Under the pieces are notes generated by a model. It was not told the origin of the DNA. It was given only the letters and a program-made list of their open reading frames with translations, and made no database searches. Positions 14,717 to 20,494 of a stretch of 20,494 nucleotides of DNA are shown in pieces; position 1 is the stretch's first letter; every line of letters begins with the position of its first letter. Source of the stretch: Chloroflexota bacterium (GTDB lineage: Bacteria > Chloroflexota > Anaerolineae > Anaerolineales > Anaerolineaceae); assembly GCA_029265085.1 (NCBI GenBank), contig JAJUJY010000073.1, positions 1 to 20,494 on the forward strand, read 5' to 3'. The position numbers and the translations under genes were made by a program.

Positions 14717-15838
14717 TTGTCAAAAATCCTTCTGGTTGCTAACACGGATTGGTATCTCTATAATTTTCGAATTTCTCTGGCTCGTTTCTTGCGGGGGCGC
14801 AATCATGAGGTGGTTTTTATTTCTCCTCACGGCCCTTATGTTGAGGAATTGTTGGCCGAAGGTTTTCGCTGGATCGAATGGTCAGTAAACCGGCGTTCTA
14901 TGAATGTCGTTAATGAGATCAAGTCATTTTGGTCTCTATATAAGGTGTATGCAGCAGAAAAACCTGATTTAATTCATCATTTCACTATTAAACCCGTTTT
15001 GTATGGAACACTTAGCAGTATTTGGTTAAAGAAGATACGGGTGGTTAATTCCATCACAGGATTGGGCTATGTGTTCCAGTCTGCCGGAATTCAAGCTCGT
15101 TTGGTTCGCGGGCTGGTAATGCTTCTTTACCGAATATTGTTCAGATCAGCTCGTGTTCATTTGGTCTTTGAAAACTCAAATGATTATGATTATTTCGTTT
15201 CTGCCCGGTTAATTCAACCGGACAGGGGAACAGTAATTCAGGGTGTTGGGGTTGATCTGGATAAGTTTTCTCCTTCCGTAGGCAGCCAGGAGGAACAATT
15301 GGTGGTTTTGCCAAGCCGGATGTTGTGGGATAAAGGGGTAGATGTTTTTGTTGAAGCTGCAAAAATATTAAAAAAATCTCTATCTGCCCGATTTGTTTTG
15401 GTGGGTGAACCTGATATAGGGAACCCGACCAGTATCCCAGATCAAACCCTGCTTGAGTGGCAATTGCATGGTTGGGTGGAATGGTGGGGATTCCAAAATG
15501 ATATGCCAGCAATATACCGGCGTAGTACACTGGTGGTTTTGCCTTCATTGGGTGAAGGTTTGCCAAAATCCTTGATGGAGGCAGCTGCCTGCGGAATACC
15601 CATTGTTGCCACTGATGTACCGGGTTGTCGTGAAGTTGTTCTGGATGGCCATAACGGCTTTCTGGTTCCTCCAGGCCAACCTCAAGCATTGGCCGATGCA
15701 ATTCAAAAAGTTTTAGCAGATGACTATCTACGGGCCAGAATGGGCGAAAATAGCCGCCATCTTGCCGTAGAGAAATTTGATGACCGGAACATTAATATGT
15801 TAAATGATGAAATTTACCGGGCATTGCTATCTGTTTGA
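14717..15838 (+). CDS. GT4 family glycosyltransferase (PglA/CapM-like)
   Basis: A 373-residue GT-B enzyme that starts with TTG. Residues 86-120 read 'IHHFTIKPVLYG' and 'VNSITGLGYVF', a signature of GT4 enzymes acting on undecaprenyl-linked saccharides such as PglA and CapM. The donor half has 'PSRMLWDKGVDVFVEAA' (199-215) and an intact EX7E motif, E280 and E288, in 'GEGLPKSLMEAAACGIP'. It should therefore be a retaining transferase with a full catalytic set. It is 17 bases after the previous GT4 gene, so co-transcription is likely. Its 3' end overlaps the 3' end of rfbD, on the other strand, by 25 bases, leaving no room for a terminator between them. Donor sugar is not known; a HexNAc-type early sugar is one possibility from the PglA likeness. 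Confidence 0.9.
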   Translation: MSKILLVANTDWYLYNFRISLARFLRGRNHEVVFISPHGPYVEELLAEGFRWIEWSVNRRSMNVVNEIKSFWSLYKVYAAEKPDLIHHFTIKPVLYGTLSSIWLKKIRVVNSITGLGYVFQSAGIQARLVRGLVMLLYRILFRSARVHLVFENSNDYDYFVSARLIQPDRGTVIQGVGVDLDKFSPSVGSQEEQLVVLPSRMLWDKGVDVFVEAAKILKKSLSARFVLVGEPDIGNPTSIPDQTLLEWQLHGWVEWWGFQNDMPAIYRRSTLVVLPSLGEGLPKSLMEAAACGIPIVATDVPGCREVVLDGHNGFLVPPGQPQALADAIQKVLADDYLRARMGENSRHLAVEKFDDRNINMLNDEIYRALLSV

Positions 15839-16710
15839 AAATTTTCCATCGCCTTGCGCAGTGCATCTTTCCAATTGGGTAAATGGTAACCACTGACCTT
15901 CTCAAATTTGCTGCAATCCAGGGCGGAATACAGCGGCCGGATTGCGGGTGTGGGGAAATCCACAGTTAGAGCGGGTAAAATTTCTTTTACGATCTGTTCT
16001 TTGGAGCGCGGGTCGTTCTTGAGGATTTCCAGCGCCCATTCATACCGGCTGGTAAAACCGCCGCCAGCCACGTGATAAATTCCGCTGTGCTCAGCCAACC
16101 ATTCCGGTGTGTTAGAGTGTTGAACAATGGCAAGTGTGGCTTCTGCCAGGGTGTGCGCCCAGGTTGGGTTGCTGATCTGGTCGGATACGATTTTCAAAGT
16201 TGGATATTTTCTAGCCCACTGCAGCACTTTGAGTACAAAATTATCCCGGCGGGTGCTGTACAACCAGCTTGTGCGCAAAATCCAGTGCGCGCAACCGCTC
16301 GCCTGGATGGCCTGTTCGCCTTCCCGTTTGGTTAGTCCGTAAATACCCAGTGGATGGGTTGTGTCCGTTTCCAGGTAGGGGCTGTTTTTGTGTCCATCAA
16401 AGACATAATCAGTTGAATAGTGAATCAAAGCCGCACCTTGTTTTTTTGCAATGTGAGCCAGTTTTTCAACTGCGGCGGTATTGATCAGGCGGGCCGTTTC
16501 TCTGTCGCTCTCTGCACGGTCAACATCGGTGTAACCAACGGCGTTGATGATGATTTGGGCATTGGCAGCTTCTGCCTTCTCAGCCAATTCGTCAGGAGAG
16601 GTGAAATTAATTTCCGGGTAATCCCATACGGTCAGTTCGCAGCAGGGGGTGAGCATTTGCTCCAACTCCCATCCCAACTGGCCAATTTTCCCTAACAATA
16701 ATACACGCAT
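15814..16710 (-). CDS. rfbD: dTDP-4-dehydrorhamnose reductase
   Basis: A 298-residue short-chain dehydrogenase that makes dTDP-L-rhamnose from dTDP-4-keto-L-rhamnose with NAD(P)H, the last step of the pathway. The nucleotide-binding loop is 'GKIGQLG' (7-13), followed by 'GYTDVDRAESD' (59-69), 'STDYVFDG' (99-106) and the catalytic 'YGLTK' (Y124, K128), then 'RTSWLYS'. All are family hallmarks and the length is normal. The ATG shares one base with the rfbA stop (TAATG), so translation is coupled, and GGGGA lies about 10 bases upstream. It is the last gene of the rfbCBAD operon. The tail overlaps the convergent GT4 gene by 25 bases. Also called rmlD. Confidence 0.96.
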   Translation of the reverse strand: MRVLLLGKIGQLGWELEQMLTPCCELTVWDYPEINFTSPDELAEKAEAANAQIIINAVGYTDVDRAESDRETARLINTAAVEKLAHIAKKQGAALIHYSTDYVFDGHKNSPYLETDTTHPLGIYGLTKREGEQAIQASGCAHWILRTSWLYSTRRDNFVLKVLQWARKYPTLKIVSDQISNPTWAHTLAEATLAIVQHSNTPEWLAEHSGIYHVAGGGFTSRYEWALEILKNDPRSKEQIVKEILPALTVDFPTPAIRPLYSALDCSKFEKVSGYHLPNWKDALRKAMENFQTDSNAR

Positions 16711-17585
16711 TATTGAATTTCCCCATTGGCTAATCGGAGTAAATAATGACCATACGAATTGCTGTTCATCTTGTTGGCATTTTCTCTAAGTTTTTCACGG
16801 TCAATAAAGCCTAACCGGAAAGCAATTTCTTCCGGGCAGGAGATCATCATGCCCTGGCGGTCTTCGACCGCCTGGACATAATTGGCGGCTTGCAGCAGCG
16901 ATTCGTGGGTTCCTGCATCCAGCCAGGCTACACCGCGCCCAAGCGGAATGACCTGTAATTGTTTGCGGGATAAATAAATATTGTTCAGATCGGTGATTTC
17001 GAGTTCGCCGCGTGCAGAAGGTTTTAAGTTTTGAGCGATTTCAACGACCTGGTTGTCATAAAAATAAATTCCCGGAACGGCATAATTGGAGCGCGGTTTC
17101 TGAGGCTTTTCTTCAATGCTGAGCGCTTGACCCTGTGCATCAAAATCAACCACGCCATAGCGTTCTGGGTCGCGGACGGGATAAGCGAAAATTACTGCTC
17201 CCTCGGTTAGCCCGGCAGCTTTCCGCAGCAAATCGGGTAAACCGTGACCGTAAAAGATGTTGTCTCCTAGAATCATACAGGCGGGTTCGTTGCCAATGAA
17301 ATCTTTTCCGATAACAAACGCTTCAGCCAGGCCGCGCGGTTCAGCTTGCGGGGCGTATTCAAAACGCAATCCCCATTGGCTGCCGTCACCGAAAAGACGT
17401 TGAAAATGCGGCAGGTCCTCTGGGGTGCTGATGACCAAAATTTCGCGGATACCGGCCAGCATCAGCATGGACAGCGGATAATAAATCATAGGCTTGTCAT
17501 ACACGGGCAGCATTTGTTTGCTGACCCCCAGAGTTAACGGGTAAAGGCGGGTTCCTTTGCCGCCAGCCAGGATTATCCCTTTCAT
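16710..17585 (-). CDS. rfbA: Glucose-1-phosphate thymidylyltransferase
   Basis: A 291-residue nucleotidyltransferase that joins glucose-1-phosphate and dTTP to dTDP-glucose, the first step to dTDP-L-rhamnose. Seen are the signature '[11 protein letters not shown]' (8-18), '[15 protein letters not shown]', the metal-binding '[11 protein letters not shown]' around D108, '[20 protein letters not shown]' and '[10 protein letters not shown]'. The length fits the standard RmlA family. The start codon overlaps the rfbB stop in an ATGA arrangement, with GGAGGGG just upstream as a strong Shine-Dalgarno inside the rfbB end. RmlA is normally inhibited by dTDP-rhamnose, so flux may be set here. Also called rmlA. 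Confidence 0.97.
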   Translation of the reverse strand: MKGIILAGGKGTRLYPLTLGVSKQMLPVYDKPMIYYPLSMLMLAGIREILVISTPEDLPHFQRLFGDGSQWGLRFEYAPQAEPRGLAEAFVIGKDFIGNEPACMILGDNIFYGHGLPDLLRKAAGLTEGAVIFAYPVRDPERYGVVDFDAQGQALSIEEKPQKPRSNYAVPGIYFYDNQVVEIAQNLKPSARGELEITDLNNIYLSRKQLQVIPLGRGVAWLDAGTHESLLQAANYVQAVEDRQGMMISCPEEIAFRLGFIDREKLRENANKMNSNSYGHYLLRLANGEIQ

Positions 17586-18670
17586 TGTTCCCCTCCGCGT
17601 TTTGCATAGTTTTGTTCCATCCAGCCGCTGAGGTTGGACCCTGAGCGGATAGCGTCAATCCATTCCGGGTGCGCCAGGTACCATTGCACGGTTTTCATGA
17701 GCCCGCTGGTCAGATTTTCTTTGGGCTGCCAGCCCAACTCCTGGTTGATTTTGGTAATATCCATAGCGTAACGGCGGTCGTGACCAGGCCGGTCTGTGAC
17801 ATAATGGATTAATTGGTCATGGGGGGTGTGCGGTGAATCGGGCTGCAGTTGGTCCAAAATCTCGCAAATCGTGCGAACAACTTGCAGGTTAGCGGGCTGG
17901 TTGCCGCCGCCGATGTTATATGTTTCTCCGTTTTTGCCGCCTTTAACGACCTTCCAGATCGCTTCGCAGTGATCTTCAACATATAACCAATCGCGGATTT
18001 GCTGACCGTCCCCGTAGATTGGCAATGCTTTCCCTTCCAGGGCGTTCAGAATGATTAACGGAATGAGCTTTTCTGGGAATTGGTACGGCCCATAATTGTT
18101 TGAGCAGTTGGTGATGGTCACGGGCAGCCCGTATGTGTGGTGGTAAGCCCGCACCAGATGGTCGCTGGAGGCTTTTGATGCCGAGTAAGGCGAGTTGGGC
18201 GCGTAGGGGGTTATTTCTGTCCAGGCCGGGTCATCTCGTTTGAGCGTGCCAAACACCTCGTCTGTGGAGACGTGATGAAAATGTACCTCCTCCACAGGCA
18301 AAAGTTTATCGATCAGCCAGGCCTGACGTACTGCTTCCAGCAGGGTGAATGTGCCGACAATATTGGTTTGAATGAATTGGCCGGGACCCAGGATCGAACG
18401 GTCTACATGCGACTCGGCTGCAAAGTGCACAACCGTATCGATCTGGTATTCACGCAGTAATTGATCCACTTTGGCGCGGTCGCAAATATCCCCCTGAATA
18501 AAGATGTGGCGGGAAGGATCTTCCAGGTTTTGCAGGTTGGCCAGGCTGCCAGCATAGGTCAGTGCATCCAGGTTGATGATGCGCGCGTCAGGTTCGGCCT
18601 GCAGCAAATAACGCACGAAGTTTGAGCCGATAAAACCAGCTCCGCCAGTGACCAGTACATTTCTTGGCAT
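17582..18670 (-). CDS. rfbB: dTDP-glucose 4,6-dehydratase
   Basis: A 362-residue extended SDR enzyme that converts dTDP-glucose to dTDP-4-keto-6-deoxyglucose. The N-terminus '[15 protein letters not shown]' holds the NAD-binding GxxGxxG, '[11 protein letters not shown]' and 'HVSTDEVFG' carry the Thr-Asp-Glu catalytic set, and 'YSASKASSD' the Tyr and Lys. '[17 protein letters not shown]' is diagnostic of RmlB. I chose the ATG at 18670 because AAGGAG (18675-18680) lies 4 bases upstream and the family start matches. An ATG at 18700 would add ten non-conserved residues ([10 protein letters not shown]), and its AAGGA abuts the codon. The stop overlaps the rfbA start by 4 bases. Also called rmlB. 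Confidence 0.96.
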   Translation of the reverse strand: MPRNVLVTGGAGFIGSNFVRYLLQAEPDARIINLDALTYAGSLANLQNLEDPSRHIFIQGDICDRAKVDQLLREYQIDTVVHFAAESHVDRSILGPGQFIQTNIVGTFTLLEAVRQAWLIDKLLPVEEVHFHHVSTDEVFGTLKRDDPAWTEITPYAPNSPYSASKASSDHLVRAYHHTYGLPVTITNCSNNYGPYQFPEKLIPLIILNALEGKALPIYGDGQQIRDWLYVEDHCEAIWKVVKGGKNGETYNIGGGNQPANLQVVRTICEILDQLQPDSPHTPHDQLIHYVTDRPGHDRRYAMDITKINQELGWQPKENLTSGLMKTVQWYLAHPEWIDAIRSGSNLSGWMEQNYAKRGGEQ

Positions 18671-18674
18671 AAGA

Positions 18675-18680
18675 CTCCTT
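18675..18680 (-). promoter_or_regulatory. Shine-Dalgarno for rfbB
   Basis: The minus strand reads AAGGAG, 4 bases before the ATG at 18670. It favours this start over the ATG at 18700. Confidence 0.5.
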
Positions 18681-18703
18681 ATTTGCTTACGATCATTCAT
18701 TCC

Positions 18704-19252
18704 TTACGGAAACAGTTCAATCTCTTTGAGTGGAAGCCCTTGCTGGTCCTTGCTTGAAAGGACAGGCGTTTCTCCTTGTGGAACTGGCCAGGGAATCTCC
18801 AGTGCTGGGTCGTTCCATAAAAGGGTGCGCTCCCATTGGGGGGCGTAAAAGTCTGTCACTTTGTAAACAAATTCTGCCCACTCGCTGATTACATAAAAGC
18901 CGTGTGCAAAGCCTGCCGGAACCCATAACATGCATTTATTCTCTGCCGAGAGGCGCTTGCCTACCCATTGACCAAAAGTTGGTGAATTGCGCCGGATATC
19001 AACGGCCACATCGTATATTTCACCCACAACAGCCCGTACCAGTTTACCTTGCGGTTGGCGGATTTGATAGTGCAGTCCCCGCAAAGTTCCTCGGGTGGAG
19101 CTGGAATGGTTATCTTGAACAAAGCAATCAGGAATGCCTGCTGCTAAAAATTTTTCTTGTTGGTAGGTCTCCATAAAAAAACCGCGATGATCTCCAAATA
19201 CTTGCGGCTCAATCAAAATGACATCAGGGATCTCGGTAGGGGTAAATTTCAT
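18704..19252 (-). CDS. rfbC: dTDP-4-dehydrorhamnose 3,5-epimerase
   Basis: A 182-residue cupin enzyme that turns dTDP-4-keto-6-deoxyglucose into dTDP-4-keto-L-rhamnose. Hallmarks are 'FGDHRGFFMETY' (19-30), 'QDNHSSSTRGTLRGLHYQ' with the catalytic His at 61, 'VAVDIRRNSPTFGQW', 'VPAGFAHGFYV' and 'YKVTDFYAP'. I placed the start at the ATG at 19252 because family members begin 'MKFTPTEIP'. The frame stays open to an ATG at 19297, adding 15 unconserved residues; neither start has a good Shine-Dalgarno, so this is a judgement. It is the first gene of the rfbCBAD operon, divergent from the STAND regulator; the spacer has no clear minus-strand promoter. Also called rmlC. Confidence 0.95.
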   Translation of the reverse strand: MKFTPTEIPDVILIEPQVFGDHRGFFMETYQQEKFLAAGIPDCFVQDNHSSSTRGTLRGLHYQIRQPQGKLVRAVVGEIYDVAVDIRRNSPTFGQWVGKRLSAENKCMLWVPAGFAHGFYVISEWAEFVYKVTDFYAPQWERTLLWNDPALEIPWPVPQGETPVLSSKDQQGLPLKEIELFP

Positions 19253-19424
19253 ACGATTTATTTTGCGAATTTTAAGATGTTTTCCGCCGATAATCATACT
19301 ACATTTGCAAAATAATTTCTAAGGTGGGCGGTTGGTAAGATGCTTAATCCCATGTCATTCCAATTTTAGTAATTTAATAAGGTTAAGTTCCCAATATGGT
19401 TATACCTTTCCGTTAACCCTTTTG

Positions 19425-19430
19425 TATAAT
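19425..19430 (+). promoter_or_regulatory. Candidate -10 box for the STAND regulator gene
   Basis: A perfect TATAAT lies 34 bases before the ATG at 19464, giving a leader of about 27 bases with a weak GGGA-type Shine-Dalgarno. No convincing -35 hexamer is seen at 16-18 bases. Confidence 0.35.
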
Positions 19431-19463
19431 TGAATCGAGGTTGGGGATGATGGGAAAGCAGCT

Positions 19464-20494
19464 ATGCCTGAAATGATGTTAGCAACCAAGTTATATATTC
19501 CGGTGCTGAAGCCGAATTTGGTGCAGCGGGCCGGGTTAGTGGCTTGCCTGGAAGAGGGATTACTCCAGGGGCACCGCCTGTCCTTAATTTCTGCACCGGC
19601 AGGCTATGGCAAAACCACCCTGGCCGCTGAATGGGTCCGGCGGTGCAGCCGCAGCGCAGCCTGGATTTCGCTGGATGAACGCGATAATGATCCGGTGCGC
19701 TTTTTAAGTTACCTGGTGGAAGCGCTCCAGCGTATTGACCCACAATACGCTGTCCAGACGCGCCAATTTTTGTTAGATGCGCAGCCGCAATCACAAGACT
19801 TGCTGTTGACCAGCCTGATTAACGAACTTGCGCAAGTTGTCATTCCTCTCCTGGTGGTGTTGGACGACTATCACCTGATTCATGCCCAGTCTGTGCATGA
19901 TGCGGCGGCGTATTTGTTGGAGCATCTGCCCCCGCAGGTGCATCTGGTGATTCTTACCCGCGCAGACCCGCCTTTGCCAGTGGCTCGCTTTCGCGGACGC
20001 GGGCTGATGACAGAACTGCGCCTGAACGACCTGCGGTTTACCCGTGAGGAAACGGCCTCGTTTATAAACGAAGTATTGGTCGGTAAATTATCCACAGAAG
20101 AATTGTATTCCCTGTGGAACCGCACCGAGGGATGGGCGGCCGGTTTGCAAATGGCTTCTCTGGCCTTGCAGGCTTATCAGGGGCAAACCGGGCAGCCGGG
20201 ATATGCTGCTTTTATCCAGGCTTTTTCCGGCAGCAATCGCTATATTTTGGATTATTTAATGGAAGAGGTGTTCCAGCGCCAGCCTGAAGCCGTTCGTAAT
20301 TTCTTAATCCGCACCTCAATTTTAGACCGTTTAAATGGGCCGTTATGTGATGCAATTCTTGCAGTAACGCCGCCCGGAGGCGAAAATCTGCCGGCCATAC
20401 CCCCATCATTTAACAGCCAATCCATGTTGGAATCTCTGGAGCGGGCTAATTTATTCATCATCCCATTAGATGCGCAGCGTGAATGGTTTCGGTA
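19464..20494 (+). CDS. MalT/LuxR-family STAND ATPase regulator, N-terminal part (cut by window end)
   Basis: The frame opens at the ATG at 19464 and is still open at the last base, giving 343 residues. The start 'MLATKLYIPVLKPNLVQR' and 'LISAPAGYGKTTLAAEWV' (Walker A, about 44-52), then 'AWISLDERDND', Walker B 'LLVVLDDYHLI' (129-139) and 'LVILTRADPPLPVARFRGRG' (161-180) are classic for MalT-type STAND regulators. Full-length members are about 850-950 residues, with TPR-like repeats and a LuxR helix-turn-helix at the C-terminus; those parts would lie outside the window. These proteins usually activate transcription after binding a ligand and ATP. It is divergent from the rml operon with a spacer of about 210 bases, so it might control rml or neighbouring genes, which is a guess. 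GC is higher than in the glycosyltransferase block. Confidence 0.93.
   Translation, partial: MPEMMLATKLYIPVLKPNLVQRAGLVACLEEGLLQGHRLSLISAPAGYGKTTLAAEWVRRCSRSAAWISLDERDNDPVRFLSYLVEALQRIDPQYAVQTRQFLLDAQPQSQDLLLTSLINELAQVVIPLLVVLDDYHLIHAQSVHDAAAYLLEHLPPQVHLVILTRADPPLPVARFRGRGLMTELRLNDLRFTREETASFINEVLVGKLSTEELYSLWNRTEGWAAGLQMASLALQAYQGQTGQPGYAAFIQAFSGSNRYILDYLMEEVFQRQPEAVRNFLIRTSILDRLNGPLCDAILAVTPPGGENLPAIPPSFNSQSMLESLERANLFIIPLDAQREWFR

Noticed and set aside
15141..15701. Long 186-codon open frame on the minus strand
   Set aside because: It is antisense to a clear GT4 gene with an intact EX7E motif and translates to proline-rich, non-protein-like sequence.
1..20494. CRISPR arrays, tRNA or rRNA genes, transposases, att-like direct repeats
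   Set aside because: None was seen when reading gaps and gene ends; all gaps are short (largest about 230 bases) and show no such structure.

Overview
The window looks like a surface-polysaccharide locus from a bacterium of the phylum Chloroflexota, possibly an Anaerolineae member. The phylum guess rests on a MalT-type STAND regulator, a short hydrophobic 'FLPLIS' segment that I recall from exported Chloroflexota proteins, and the overall gene style. It is an inference; no rRNA or other marker gene is present.

Layout. Positions 129-833 (minus) encode a DUF2726 nuclease-fold-like protein ending in a topoisomerase-type zinc ribbon. Positions 1031-3493 (minus) encode a membrane GGDEF-EAL cyclic-di-GMP enzyme. 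Positions 3643-5328 (minus) and 5394-6914 (plus) are two divergent multi-membrane GT-C-type glycosyltransferases. Positions 6992-8062 (minus) encode an exported GH26-like glycosidase whose predicted nucleophile is Gln instead of Glu. Five plus-strand genes, probably one operon, run from 8297 to 15838: a 1204-residue fusion (pyruvyltransferase-like + GT2 + two membrane helices + GT4), an ABC-2 polysaccharide exporter permease, its ATPase, and two GT4 glycosyltransferases. Meeting them tail to tail are the dTDP-L-rhamnose genes in order rfbC-rfbB-rfbA-rfbD on the minus strand (19252 down to 15814). Divergent from rfbC, a MalT/LuxR-family STAND regulator begins at 19464 and runs off the window end.

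How the genes fit together. RfbA, B, C and D make dTDP-L-rhamnose. The cytoplasmic GT2 and GT4 enzymes would build a glycan on a lipid carrier. The ABC exporter, whose ATPase lacks a C-terminal glycan-binding domain, would move it out. The GT-C proteins could add sugars from polyprenyl-phosphate donors on the outside, and the GH26-like protein could bind or trim the product. No priming transferase, Wzx, Wzy or ligase is visible, so the locus probably continues elsewhere or relies on other genes.

Composition is uneven. The stretch from about 3.6 to 13.5 kb is clearly AT-rich compared with the GGDEF-EAL gene, the rml genes and the STAND regulator, suggesting a separately acquired or fast-diversifying block. 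I saw no tRNA, rRNA, CRISPR array, transposase or att-like repeat. The strongest candidates for something undescribed are the three-module fusion protein, its altered pyruvyltransferase active-site signature, and the nucleophile-less GH26-like protein.
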